From Novipirellula galeiformis (GTDB lineage Bacteria > Planctomycetota > Planctomycetia > Pirellulales > Pirellulaceae), in contig NZ_SJPT01000004.1 of the NCBI RefSeq assembly GCF_007860095.1, positions 221,260 to 285,259 on the forward strand: DNA of 64,000 nucleotides, given 5' to 3'. A program made the translations under genes and the position numbers. The notes below the pieces were generated by a model. That model had not been told where the DNA came from. It saw only the letters and a list, made by a program, of their open reading frames with translations, and ran no database searches. Positions within the stretch are counted from its first letter, which is position 1, and the number at the start of each line of letters is the position of its first letter. This document shows, in pieces, positions 29,120-38,544 of the stretch.

Positions 29120-30028
29120 ATGTCGAAACAGCGGATGGAGAACGCCCGACGGCTTTACAAACACGGGGCAGCGGATATCACGCCGCTCGTGTTCCGCGCG
29201 CCTCGCGATCCCAAAGCGGTGCGATTCACGCGAAGCCCGCGTTCCCTAACCGAGGCAACCATGCTTCCCGCTCTCTCCGCTGAGAATCAGGCAGCGCTCC
29301 GTCTGCTTCGTCAACGATATCGCTGGCCAATCACACGCCCCAATTTGGATCCGATCGATTGGAGTCTCGATGGCGGTGGTCGTTGGATGGTGAGCGAACT
29401 AATCCAGCGAAACGAGATTAACCTGATCTTAGAAATCGGTTCGTTTCTTGGCGGATCAATACGCAAGTGGTTGGCGGCATCGCCCACCGTCAATGTGGTA
29501 GCCGTGGATCCATGGCCCGCTTGTGGGGACCTCGAACAATTTGCTCGGGAACAGGGACAAAGCGAAGCGACCGCTCAACAGCTTGGACGCGAGAACGGTT
29601 TCTACCAAACCTTTTTGGCCAATTTATGGGACAACCAAGACCGCGTGATCCCGGTCCGAGAGTGTGCGCCTGCGATCCTGTACGAGTTGTCAGCGATCGG
29701 CCTCGCACCGGATCTCATTTACTTGGACTTGGACCCTGTCGGAAACGAGTTCGAACTTTGCCACCAACTGTTCCCCAACGCAATCATGACGGGTGACAAT
29801 TGGCATTGGCGAAACGAGTCGGGTGAGTCCCCCATTCGCAAACCGATTTATGATTTTTGCCAAACCCATTCTCGCTATCTCAAAGTAGAGCGTGCAACTT
29901 GGATCATTGATCATGAGCCACCGTCCTTGGCATTCCAAATCCGCTCGTTCCGCCGTGCCTTGAAAGCAAAATGGCGAGCCAGACGCGATGCAAAACACAA
30001 CCCTCCGGAGAATCAACGTGCCGCATAA
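29120..30028 (+). CDS. Class I SAM-dependent methyltransferase-like protein
   Basis: Motif I (LILEIGSFLGGSIRKWL), an acidic residue after strand 2 (VVAVDPW) and DLIYLDLD place this in the Rossmann-fold methyltransferase superfamily. I chose the ATG at 29120 because GGAG lies eight bases upstream; the GTG at 29108 overlaps the glf stop codon. The C-terminal 40 residues are basic. It probably methylates a sugar or glycan intermediate in the glf cluster, but the substrate is not deducible. The following gene begins inside its 3' end. Confidence 0.8.
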   Translation: MSKQRMENARRLYKHGAADITPLVFRAPRDPKAVRFTRSPRSLTEATMLPALSAENQAALRLLRQRYRWPITRPNLDPIDWSLDGGGRWMVSELIQRNEINLILEIGSFLGGSIRKWLAASPTVNVVAVDPWPACGDLEQFAREQGQSEATAQQLGRENGFYQTFLANLWDNQDRVIPVRECAPAILYELSAIGLAPDLIYLDLDPVGNEFELCHQLFPNAIMTGDNWHWRNESGESPIRKPIYDFCQTHSRYLKVERATWIIDHEPPSLAFQIRSFRRALKAKWRARRDAKHNPPENQRAA

Positions 30029-30947
30029 CCACCGTCAAACCGATCCACGTGCCGAGACCGCGGTCCCCGTGGCCACGCTGGCCAACCGATTGTCCACCCT
30101 CAAGAATCGATTGACGGGCAAACCCAATGTTTGTCCGCTTGGGGACTACCCCAGCACCATCGTCGATAGCCAGGGCTGCGAGTTTGGCTACGAAATGTTC
30201 TATCACGTTCCGTATGCCTACCATCTCGCGAAAAGGGGATGCTTGCAGCGAACGGTCAGTTGTCTGGGGACCCAGTGCTTCTACTATTTCTCGCCTGACC
30301 ATCGCGAGGTGTATGACCGCCGCAAGCTCGTCAAATACCTGGACTCCATTGCCCAGAAACCTCACCAGAGCCCCGCTGCCAATCGTTGGGAACCACCAGA
30401 CTTCGCGGGACATTATCGCAATACGGTCGACTTTCATTTCCCCAAACCTCCGTTGTTGATCTTCAATAAATACAACACGGAGTGGGACCACCCGCCCGTC
30501 AATTTCTTGTCCCCCCAACTGCTCGACCGGGTCGTAGAAACCATGAGCGAGCGTTTCAGCATTGTCTACCTGCGACCGACGACCCACATCGTTCATGATC
30601 ACATGCCGGTCGGGGACCTGAACGAGAAAACGCGACTACGTGAGCAAGGCGTGATCCTCGCCGAGGAATTGTACGAACACTTCTCGCATCTCTCCTTTAA
30701 CGAATTCCAGCTCGGTTTGTTAGCAAGATCTCGACATCGAGTTGCCGTCCAAGGTGGCACGTCGTACTTGAATGCACTGTTTCCAGGCCAATTGAGAGTG
30801 TTGCATCGTTTCGGTGGCGAGCAAATGTACGGCAACTACAACGATTTCCCACGCATGGGAGTCACCGATTTCTCGGTTCACAACAGCGAGTTTGAGCTGC
30901 TCGAGCAACTCGAAGGATTCAAGCAACTCGACCGCAACGCCGCCTGA
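30018..30947 (+). CDS. Uncharacterised protein of the glf cluster
   Basis: I do not recognise a family. The frame is open from an ATG at 29988, but the GTG at 30018 has GGAG eight bases upstream and is the better start. It overlaps the methyltransferase gene by 11 bases, so translation is probably coupled. The protein is soluble in appearance, rich in aromatic residues, and ends in a segment with QGGTSYLNALFPG that recalls nucleotide-sugar dependent glycosyltransferases of GT-B type. That resemblance is weak. With glf and a methyltransferase next to it, a role in surface glycan assembly is inferred. Confidence 0.72.
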   Translation: MPHNHRQTDPRAETAVPVATLANRLSTLKNRLTGKPNVCPLGDYPSTIVDSQGCEFGYEMFYHVPYAYHLAKRGCLQRTVSCLGTQCFYYFSPDHREVYDRRKLVKYLDSIAQKPHQSPAANRWEPPDFAGHYRNTVDFHFPKPPLLIFNKYNTEWDHPPVNFLSPQLLDRVVETMSERFSIVYLRPTTHIVHDHMPVGDLNEKTRLREQGVILAEELYEHFSHLSFNEFQLGLLARSRHRVAVQGGTSYLNALFPGQLRVLHRFGGEQMYGNYNDFPRMGVTDFSVHNSEFELLEQLEGFKQLDRNAA

Positions 30948-31257
30948 CGGCGTCCCCATGGGATTTGTCATCCCCACGGTCTTAGCCTACGGCGCTGAGC
31001 GTCATCCAACATGAACCATGTCGGGCTTTGCGTCCCCCCGGCGGTGACCTCGCTCCTCGGACGATGGAGCTTGGGCTCTCTCGCCACAGCGGGCATCGTC
31101 AAAACGCGATTGCGCTGCCGCCTGGGCGATTAAGAAGAGGGTTCCGTCGCCCGAATGCGTCTGCGAACGCTCCGTTGAGGCATTCGGATGGAGACTTGAT
31201 TGGGAACCTAACGCCGTTGGATTCAAGGCAATGAAATCCGTCGACAGCGCCGTCGCC
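30948..31257. other. Convergent spacer, no gene seen
   Basis: These 310 bases lie between the ends of a plus-strand and a minus-strand gene. I found no T-tract terminator, RNA gene or repeat of clear structure. Confidence 0.4.
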
Positions 31258-32181
31258 CTACGCGGCCCGCCGCGACGTATTGACACAGTGCTGTGCAAAT
31301 TGAACGAGATGGCGAAAACGCAACTTGCCACGGCTAAAAAAGACACGATCGATGTAGACATCATTCTGTACCGAACGACAAATTCGGTCCGGATGCACAA
31401 TCGTGTCGAGCTCGTAAGTAGGCAGGTTTTCAAACGGGCTCGAGTCCGTGGTGTGAGTTGCATCGTCACCGAAGCCGATATTGGAAACCAGATTTCGAGC
31501 CGGCACTGCGGTGAGACCATGGTTCATCCAACAAGCCAACATCCAGGGGATCGCCCAGGAATCAATTTCACCTGCGCAAACGCGATCATAGGTTCGCGTC
31601 CAATAATCTCGCTCACGGAGCGAATGACAATTCGATGCGAGACCATCGCGATCACGGTATTCGGGCCACGCAGCGAGTGTCCCCTCGTAGTGTTTCCAAG
31701 CACGGCGCCATGTCGCCCAACCCCAGCAATGAGGGTACTTCGAAAAGAAATACGAGGCCGAGGTCTCGTCCGGATCATCGTGGAAGTTGTCGCCACTGAT
31801 CGCCATCACACGCTCGTCGTGCTCGTAGTACTGCAACAACTCGTTACAGTAGCGAAAAAAACTCTGGTTGGGGACGCAGTCATCTTCGAGAACGATCGCT
31901 TGCTCGTGTTGTTCGAAGACAGCGGTCAGACCACTGCTGATTCGCTCGCCACAACCAAGATTCGTGTCCGAATAGAATCGCTGGATCTCGCACGGCCAAT
32001 CACAACTTTCGGCGATCTGACGCGATTGTTCAACTAAGGCCGCTTCCCCGGGATGAGAACTGCGCGGACCGTCACTGATAATACACAATACTTTCGGCCG
32101 TGCTTTGCGAATCGCTGCGAACGATTGCCGAGTTTGTGCGGGGCGATTAAAGACAATAAATGCAATCGGGATATCAAGCAT
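31258..32181 (-). CDS. Glycosyltransferase, family 2-like (HlpA-type)
   Basis: The protein opens with IPIAFIVFNRPAQT, typical of GT-A fold transferases, and carries the metal-binding region VLEDDCVPNQSFFRYC. The GWATWRRAWKHY block is characteristic of the subgroup often annotated as hemolytic protein HlpA-like. It should transfer a sugar from a nucleotide donor onto a glycan or lipid acceptor. There is no membrane segment, so it works at the cytoplasmic face. It is convergent to the glf cluster and probably belongs to the same glycan locus. Confidence 0.86.
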   Translation of the reverse strand: MLDIPIAFIVFNRPAQTRQSFAAIRKARPKVLCIISDGPRSSHPGEAALVEQSRQIAESCDWPCEIQRFYSDTNLGCGERISSGLTAVFEQHEQAIVLEDDCVPNQSFFRYCNELLQYYEHDERVMAISGDNFHDDPDETSASYFFSKYPHCWGWATWRRAWKHYEGTLAAWPEYRDRDGLASNCHSLRERDYWTRTYDRVCAGEIDSWAIPWMLACWMNHGLTAVPARNLVSNIGFGDDATHTTDSSPFENLPTYELDTIVHPDRICRSVQNDVYIDRVFFSRGKLRFRHLVQFAQHCVNTSRRAA

Positions 32182-32501
32182 GGTCGTTGCGGATCGGGCA
32201 AAGGATGGAATGCGATATCAACCGCTAACAGGACACGGCTGCCTTCGAGTCCATCGTCAAATTGTTGCCGGCACGACCACCCTAAATCACCGCAACGATC
32301 CATTTCCTAAAAAACGAACATCCTAAAAAGTCACCCCAGCTGGCACAACACGAGCTGGCATCCGCACTCACTCCACGCGCTGAATCGATACGAACGTTTT
32401 AGCGCATTTTGAAACATGACGTGGGATTCCTTCCGTAGCTTGGCTCGCAAGAACGTCGTTCACCCTCTAACGACGGTAGCTATCTCAAAATCAAAGATGC
32501 T
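32182..32501. other. Intergenic stretch with diverged dispersed repeat
   Basis: It separates two minus-strand genes and contains the repeat at 32407-32492. The remaining bases show no gene. Confidence 0.45.
32407..32492. repeat. Diverged copy of the hairpin repeat seen at 21.85 kb
   Basis: This block shares with 21840-21920 the ordered parts TTTGA, ATGACGT, GTAGCT, AGAACGT, GTAGCTA and CAAAGATG. Its inner arms CGTCGTT and AACGACG can pair. As in the first copy, it lies just past the 3' end of a minus-strand gene. Confidence 0.6.
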
Positions 32502-33827
32502 CTAGGCAGCGATACGCTGCGGTGCAGGCTCCGTTTCGACGTGATCACGTGGAAGGGGCACCCCAACCGCAGAGACCGTTTGCGACTGCCATTGCATGCC
32601 AAGGATCCGCCCCAATCGAGTGCAGCGGACCAACGCTTCATACGTCAAAACACTGCCCCCCACACTGATCGCAAACGCCAAGATCATCTTCAAAATCGGG
32701 TTCGCATTGGGCAGCAACAGTTTGAGATCGAGGTGCACCAGCCCCAGGATCGGGTGATGTACCAAATAAATCCAAAATGAAGCCGCCGCCAAGTACTGGA
32801 TCCCCACGGGCAAGCGAGGAATCGGGCGGCTGACCGCAATCGCAAAAAGCGTGACCGCATAGGCGGCCAGCACGGTCACAATCGCGAGCCCGGCTTGCGC
32901 CATGGCATTCTCGCCGATAGCAAGATGCCAACGCCCCAGCGACACGGCGGTGAGCAATAGCATGACGCTCGCGATTCCTAACATCCTTGTTTTATTTTGA
33001 AACCGACTAAGGCTGGGATCGACTTTTGCAATCAACAAGCCTGCGGCAAAAAAGGTTCCGCTATAAATCCATTTACTCAGCACCGGGTAGAATTCGTGTT
33101 GGAATCCCCACACCACATTCGGTGCCACCCCAAGCGTGACCGCAGCGGAAATCGCTAACACAGTGAACGCCAACGCCGGTTTCTCAGCGACCTTTCGCAC
33201 CGCATTTCGCAACACGTTCACTCGTGCCACGATCGCCGTAACCACGACGTACAAGAACACGTAAAGCAGGAACCATAGATGGCTGAGACCCCATAGATCA
33301 CGATCTACCACCCCATCAAACTTCATGCTTTTCAGCTTGATCGGTTCCACGATTCCTTCGGCAACCCAGGCGAGTACCCAAATGTACAAATCCAGCGGCA
33401 AGACCACGCAAACCGCAAAGGCAAGTGGGATCAACAATCGTTTTGCACGATTGGTCACCAGCGTGCGTGCACCAAGATGCACGCCTCGACGCGACAGCGT
33501 TTGCCAAGCAAAGAATCCCGCCAATACCAAAAACAATGGCATGATGAACACTTCGATGCCCCAAAACAGCCAATCGATTGAAGCGTTCGCAGAATCGCGA
33601 ACCGTCCAAGAAAGCCCTGGCATCGGGTTTTGCAAATAAGGCACGCAGGCGTGAAACAACACGACGCCGAGTGCCGCACCGGCGCGGACCGCATCAAGCC
33701 CCACAAATTTCTGCGTCGTGGCTGCCAGATCGACGGATCGCTCCCTCGCGTCCCATTCGCGAGGTGATCGCGATTGCAAACGAGACGTCGTCGAAGTGCG
33801 TTCGGTTGGAAATGCAATGATTTTCAT
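32502..33827 (-). CDS. Acyltransferase 3 family membrane protein
   Basis: About ten hydrophobic helices follow an N-terminal cytoplasmic stretch. The first helix has DAVRAGAALGVVLFHACVPY, with the Arg/His pair expected in acyltransferase-3 enzymes. These transfer O-acetyl or succinyl groups onto glycans or lipids at the inner membrane. The position next to a glycan cluster agrees with a surface-modification role, but the acceptor is unknown. The ATG at 33827 is the only clear start. The C-terminus is a short charged tail. Confidence 0.88.
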   Translation of the reverse strand: MKIIAFPTERTSTTSRLQSRSPREWDARERSVDLAATTQKFVGLDAVRAGAALGVVLFHACVPYLQNPMPGLSWTVRDSANASIDWLFWGIEVFIMPLFLVLAGFFAWQTLSRRGVHLGARTLVTNRAKRLLIPLAFAVCVVLPLDLYIWVLAWVAEGIVEPIKLKSMKFDGVVDRDLWGLSHLWFLLYVFLYVVVTAIVARVNVLRNAVRKVAEKPALAFTVLAISAAVTLGVAPNVVWGFQHEFYPVLSKWIYSGTFFAAGLLIAKVDPSLSRFQNKTRMLGIASVMLLLTAVSLGRWHLAIGENAMAQAGLAIVTVLAAYAVTLFAIAVSRPIPRLPVGIQYLAAASFWIYLVHHPILGLVHLDLKLLLPNANPILKMILAFAISVGGSVLTYEALVRCTRLGRILGMQWQSQTVSAVGVPLPRDHVETEPAPQRIAA

Positions 33828-33882
33828 CGTGCATTGCCAATACCAAAATCAATCGCGTCAAGGAAAGACCAAGTCGCGATCG

Positions 33883-34716
33883 CTATCTTGCAATCGACAC
33901 ACGCATATCCCGCAACGCCGATCTCCCTGATTTCGGTAAGGCTTCGACAAACGCTTTTGCTTCTTGCAATTCGCTGTTCTTGAACAATCGAATCTCGCCC
34001 CGATAACGCGATTCGATGCGATTGAGCTTCGTAAGCTCATTCCACGAAAGACCGTTGGCGAGGTGCCATGCAACCGCTTGGGCTGCTTGTTGAGTGATTT
34101 GAGCACGACCGAGTTGATTGCAAAGTTCAATCAACTCTTCGTCTTGCGTGTACGATTCGATTCGAACCATGCGGTACGGGATCTTGGGGTTAGGATCCGC
34201 TTTTCCGTGTTCGAGACATACCGTCGTGGCAACGACTTTACGTGTTTTCTCCGCTGCGATTCGCATCACCCCGATGCCAAACACGTTACCTTGCGGTGCG
34301 TTGAGACCTCCCCGATTGTTGCCGAATTGATTGTTGCCTTGCGGTCCGCCGGGTTGAAAGCCGCCACCAACGCTTTGGTTCCCTCCTCCGTTTTGTCCCC
34401 CTTGTCCCTGTCCTCCTTGTCCCTGGACTCCCAAGGGAGCTTGTCCCCCATTGAAACCGAATTGAGACAGCACGGCCCGATGCGGCACCGCGGCGATCGA
34501 TTGCGGCAATTGAATCTTCAATTCGTGATGGGTTAAGTTTTTAATCAAGACATTCGCGTGACTTGCATCAACTGGAATGAATTGCACCGCAACCTGCTTC
34601 GAATCCATCGCGTCAAACAAAGCCAAAGTCGCGACGTCCTCGGCCGCCGGTAATGCAACGGTGCAAAGCGTCAGCATGAACGTCGTAAAACCGCGTTGCA
34701 GATTTAAATAACGCAT
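33883..34716 (-). CDS. Secreted hypothetical protein with Gly/Gln-rich repeat region
   Basis: The ATG at 34716 follows AAAGGAA at eight to nine bases and gives a hydrophobic signal sequence; the longer frame to 34902 lacks these traits. Residues of about 85-135 are low-complexity with GQGGQ and GNN repeats, and the rest is mixed alpha/beta without a domain I recognise. The product is probably periplasmic or surface-located. It lies 55 bases downstream of the acyltransferase start in the other direction of gene order, on the same strand, so the two could share a transcript. No function is claimed. Confidence 0.75.
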   Translation of the reverse strand: MRYLNLQRGFTTFMLTLCTVALPAAEDVATLALFDAMDSKQVAVQFIPVDASHANVLIKNLTHHELKIQLPQSIAAVPHRAVLSQFGFNGGQAPLGVQGQGGQGQGGQNGGGNQSVGGGFQPGGPQGNNQFGNNRGGLNAPQGNVFGIGVMRIAAEKTRKVVATTVCLEHGKADPNPKIPYRMVRIESYTQDEELIELCNQLGRAQITQQAAQAVAWHLANGLSWNELTKLNRIESRYRGEIRLFKNSELQEAKAFVEALPKSGRSALRDMRVSIAR

Positions 34717-34965
34717 CGAATTCCTTTGATTGAGTAGACAAGCGCGGACTCGCGCAGCACGAGAAATCATGCGTTGGCCTCCCCTGCTGAGTTCACTCAA
34801 CAAGGCACAAACCGTGCCAAGACATGGGGAGTGCATTTTGCTTGGTTCCCAAGGACGAACGATTGGCAGAATCGAACAACTGTTGCGGATCGCCACACCC
34901 AAGTTAATGCCACACCGCTGTTAACCTTCGATCGCGACGGGGTGTTCCCGCCGCCCACAATCGAA

Positions 34966-36381
34966 TCAACGACCGGCGTTCGCTGCCGAATCGGACACGT
35001 TCGCTTGCCCAGGTTGCCAGGGAACTTGCCCCCCGCGTTGAAGATGGATGGCGAGGCGTTTTTTTAGATCGGCGACGACTTTCGGGTTTTCAGCAAACAC
35101 GTTCTTCGTCTCTTGGGGATCGGCTTTGAGATCGTAAAGCTCCAAGGCGGAAAACGGATGATTCTGCATCAGTTTCCATCTCCCTCGGATGATCGCATGA
35201 TAAGCATGCCCGACATAGCGATGGCCTCCCTCGCGGCGAACGAAATAGAGCTCACGCGGCGACGCGGATGCAACCAACTGTTGCGCACGTCCCTCGAGAA
35301 CACCTTTCAAACGGATTGCATCACTATCGTCGGGATGCTCCGCGCCTGCGTACTGCAAGAAGGTGGCGCCAAGGTCGAACGTCAACGCCGCATGATCACT
35401 CTTGCTTCCCGGTTGAATGTGCCCCGGGTAGCGAACCCAACAAGGAACCCGCAATCCTCCCTCGTAATGACTCTGTTTCCCATCTCGCCAAGGATCGTTG
35501 TTCTGGGCATGCGGCAACGAGCCTCCATTATCGGACGTAAATGCAACGACGGTATTCTCACGCAACCCAAGTTCATCCAAACGTTGCATCAGCCGTCCGA
35601 TTTGATCATCCAAATGCTCAACAAATGCGACGTTCAATGCGCGTTTGGGATCGAGGTTCGGCGATCGTTTTTGCACGCGATCGAGCCATTCAGCGGGCGG
35701 CTGGATCGGAAAGTGGGGAGCGTTGTAGGCCAGATAAAGAAAGAACGGCGTCCCCGCATGCTCAGCCCGTTCGGATACATAATCGACTGCCCAGTTCGTA
35801 AACAACTCGCTCGCGTGCCCTGCGGGCTCAATCGCGGCGTTGTTATTCCGCATGTAGTTTTGACCGTGACGGCGATGCGTGTAGTAATCGTCCATCATGT
35901 CGCCGAGAAAACCATGAAAATGGTTAAAACCACGTTCCAACGGGGTGTTGGGCGACGTCAAGCCAAGGTGCCATTTACCGACGATGCCCGTTTCATACCC
36001 CACCTCACGCAGTCGATCGGCGAGCGTGGGAATGTCGTGCCGCAGATACCCCCAAGAGTTGCTGGCGTCGGTTCGAATCACTCCTGGCACCCCGACACGA
36101 TCGGCATACATGCCCGTTAGAATTGCAGCGCGTGTTGGTGAACAAACCGTGCAATTTGCACGCATGCGTGTGAGCATCATGCCTTCGGATGCCAACGTGT
36201 CCAAATGGGGCGTTTGTATATCACGTGCCCCATGGCACGAAACGTCACCGTACCCGAGATCGTCGGCCAGGATGAGCACCAAGTTTGGACGCCTCGTCGG
36301 CTCCCTCACCTCCGCCATGACCTCCGCATTCATGGCACACCACAATGCCACAAACAGATTTAAACGAAATGGTAACGACAT
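34966..36381 (-). CDS. Sulfatase (formylglycine type)
   Basis: The signature CSPTRAAILTG starts at Cys80, the residue converted to formylglycine in type I sulfatases. The metal ligands are in LADDLGYGD near the N-terminus and FTSDNGG in the second half. GKWHLG is also present. The ATG at 36381 gives a signal peptide; the longer frame to 36504 adds 41 residues before it. It is probably exported to the periplasm and desulfates a polysaccharide, as expected for marine planctomycetes, which carry many sulfatases. No maturase gene is near. Confidence 0.95.
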   Translation of the reverse strand: MSLPFRLNLFVALWCAMNAEVMAEVREPTRRPNLVLILADDLGYGDVSCHGARDIQTPHLDTLASEGMMLTRMRANCTVCSPTRAAILTGMYADRVGVPGVIRTDASNSWGYLRHDIPTLADRLREVGYETGIVGKWHLGLTSPNTPLERGFNHFHGFLGDMMDDYYTHRRHGQNYMRNNNAAIEPAGHASELFTNWAVDYVSERAEHAGTPFFLYLAYNAPHFPIQPPAEWLDRVQKRSPNLDPKRALNVAFVEHLDDQIGRLMQRLDELGLRENTVVAFTSDNGGSLPHAQNNDPWRDGKQSHYEGGLRVPCWVRYPGHIQPGSKSDHAALTFDLGATFLQYAGAEHPDDSDAIRLKGVLEGRAQQLVASASPRELYFVRREGGHRYVGHAYHAIIRGRWKLMQNHPFSALELYDLKADPQETKNVFAENPKVVADLKKRLAIHLQRGGQVPWQPGQANVSDSAANAGR

Positions 36382-36577
36382 CGTGGGGATGGCTCCGCAA
36401 GGTGATCGAATCGTTTCACACCGCACTAACTTAACCGATTGTCGACGCCGTCGCGTGAGAGTTCCCATCTCCGACAAGCTCGACAAGGCATCTCGCTCAA
36501 ACAATTTTCGATCGCTTCGGAGCCGATCCCTCCGCGCATGCCCCTTAAAACGAAGCCTTTAACGTTGGGATGAAAGC

Positions 36578-36611
36578 AAAAAAAATCCCGCCAGATTTGA
36601 CTGACGGGATT
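36578..36611 (-). terminator. Rho-independent terminator of the 36.6-37.5 kb gene
   Basis: An 11-base stem (36584-36594 with 36601-36611, one G-U type mismatch) is followed on the minus strand by a T tract (A tract 36578-36585). It starts 22 bases past the stop codon. Confidence 0.9.
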
Positions 36612-36632
36612 CTCAACTTGATGCTCAGTTGG

Positions 36633-37511
36633 TTACTTGACTTGAACCAGATTGAGATGAGTGAGTTGCTCTTTCTCTTCCTTGGTGAACGTCATCTCAA
36701 AGTAGTGAACCGTCTTCAATCCCTTCATCCCCGCCAATGCATCCACGACACGCGCGCGATAAGCATCCGAGAAATAAATGGCGTCAGCATCTTGGCTGTT
36801 TCCGTACCAACCGATCCATAGATCCGTGACCGACTCAATGTATTTTAGCGAAGACAAGTTATCCGGCCTGACCGTTGAGTTGATGATCTTCAGTTCGCGA
36901 ATTCTCAAATCCTCGATCGGTTTGAGGGTCGTGATCATGGTTCCGCTAAGATCAAGTGAATCCAAACTGGTGAAGTTATTCGCAATGATCCCTAACGTGG
37001 AATCATCCGCGTGCCCTCCTCCAATCTGACGTGTCGATTCGGGTGACAAGTCAATTCGACGAATTCCCGGCAACACTGCAGCAAGTCTTAAGTTGCGGTT
37101 CAGTTCCTGCGAGGAGCGAACGGATTGAAACGCAACCGATGGGAAAACGGGTAAATCCGTTTCCGAAAGCTTTGTCGGGGTTCCCGTAACCGCGACATTG
37201 GACATCAACAATTGCCGCCACACGTCGGTGATCGCTTGATGATGTTGATTGCGTTTCATAGTGGCACTGATCACGTTGGTCGCGTGATAGATCATCAGCG
37301 CAATGAGGCAAACGCCCAATACCGCCAGAAACGTGGTGAACCATTCAGGTCGGTTTGACCAACGAAATGGGGATCGATACGGAATTGCCGGTAACTCCTT
37401 CTTCCGCTTCGTCGGCGGTTCCATGGTCACGGGCGATACAGGCAGGTCAGGTGCCGCGTTGGAATGTCGGGACGATATGTCCGCAAGCCGCGGATCTTTT
37501 TTGGATCTCAA
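36633..37511 (-). CDS. Membrane-anchored leucine-rich-like repeat protein, unknown function
   Basis: One transmembrane helix (EWFTTFLAVLGVCLIALMIYH) follows a basic N-terminus, placing most of the protein outside. The external part contains LRR-like strands: LDSLDLSGTMITTLKPIEDLRIRELKI. I used a TTG at 37511 with GGGAG 10 or so bases upstream; a GTG at 37556 and an ATG at 37424 are alternatives. The function is unknown. It ends in a clear terminator, so it is probably a single-gene unit. Confidence 0.75.
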   Translation of the reverse strand: MRSKKDPRLADISSRHSNAAPDLPVSPVTMEPPTKRKKELPAIPYRSPFRWSNRPEWFTTFLAVLGVCLIALMIYHATNVISATMKRNQHHQAITDVWRQLLMSNVAVTGTPTKLSETDLPVFPSVAFQSVRSSQELNRNLRLAAVLPGIRRIDLSPESTRQIGGGHADDSTLGIIANNFTSLDSLDLSGTMITTLKPIEDLRIRELKIINSTVRPDNLSSLKYIESVTDLWIGWYGNSQDADAIYFSDAYRARVVDALAGMKGLKTVHYFEMTFTKEEKEQLTHLNLVQVK

Positions 37512-37894
37512 AATGACGAATTCTCCCAAACGATAAATGAAAATGTGAATAAACACCGCTCTAAGCTACCACACCTAGGGACATTATTCCCACCTTAAAT
37601 GCGTGAGTTTCCCACGAATGGCTGGAAAGCAAGGCCCTGAGCGAGTCCCCCGGCCTTTCGATAAAGGCCCGGGCATTCCGCGATTCTCGTTGCCGACGGC
37701 AGGACGTCGCAATGGGATTAGCCTCGTTTCCCCGCTCCATCCACGATCAAACGAAAAGGGCCTCTCAGCGGCAGCGGGGGAGAGAATGTTGCAAATTTCG
37801 CCTGCTCAATCCAGTGGCAAACAGCCCCCCCTGCCTATAAATCAATGTTTGTAGCGGTCAGCGGAGCGGTACAATCCCCCTAGTGGCTCACGAT
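37512..37894. other. Intergenic stretch with GC-rich hairpin
   Basis: The stretch is upstream of the LRR-like gene. A perfect seven-base hairpin, GGCCTTT/AAAGGCC with a four-base loop, lies at 37652-37669. No T tract follows, and I see no gene. Confidence 0.4.
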
Positions 37895-38466
37895 TTGGGA
37901 CTGGGGACAGTGGGACTTGGTGGGACTTGGGGACAGAGCACTATTCTGGGGTATGTCCGCCCGCCTCAGCAGCGAACTTGGTGAACTTGGTGAACTTGGG
38001 GGACAGAGCATGGTTCTGGGGTACGCCAGCCCGCCTCAGTTGGACCATCCTCCTGGGACTTGGAGACAGTGAACTTGGAGACAGTGAACTTGGGGACAGA
38101 GCATTGAACTTGGGGACAGAGCATGGTTCTGGGGTACCTCCGCCCGCCTCAGTCGCACCATCCCCCCCAATCAAAGTGCTGTGTCCCTCAGCGATCGTGG
38201 CCGCCGCGCAGTTGAACCGGCGACAAGAGCCCCTGGGGACAGAGCTTGGTTCCGGGGGGGACATGGGGACGACGGGACTTGGGACGGGACTTGGGGACAG
38301 AGCACTATTGTGGGGTATTGGGACTTGGGGAAGGGACTTGGGGACAGAGCATGGTTCTGGGGTACGTCCGCCCGCCTCAGTCGGACCATCCCCCAATCAA
38401 AGTGCTGTGTCCCTCAGCGATCGTGTCCCTCAGCGATCGTGGCCGCCGCGCAGTTGAACCGGCGAC
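37895..38466. repeat. Cluster of short dispersed repeats (REP/RAYT-end-like)
   Basis: The motif GGGGACAGAGCA and close variants recur at least six times, often with GGGACTTG before it and a conserved GGTACGTCCGCCCGCC block after it. Inverted ends TCAAAGTGCTGTGTCCCTC occur near 38170 and 38397. The last unit carries a 16-base tandem duplication (TGTCCCTCAGCGATCG). The pattern resembles the ends of REP elements tied to IS200-like RAYT transposases; no transposase is present here, so this is a remnant or non-autonomous cluster. Open frames across it are low-complexity and not genes. Confidence 0.8.
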
Positions 38467-38544
38467 GAACCTAACGTGCCAAGGCACATCAACGAACACC
38501 ACTCCCCGGCTAGCGGGCTGACGCCTCAAGATGCGTCACAAAGG

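Noticed and set aside
31002-31520. 172-residue minus-strand frame overlapping the glycosyltransferase 3' end
   Set aside because: It overlaps a supported gene in another frame; no domain and no SD.
37927-38457. 176-residue plus-strand open frame across the repeat cluster
   Set aside because: It is Gly/Asp/Thr-rich low-complexity translation of tandem repeats with no SD or domain.
37895-38466. CRISPR-like appearance of the repeats
   Set aside because: Spacing and unit length vary, there are no unique spacers of constant length and no cas genes.
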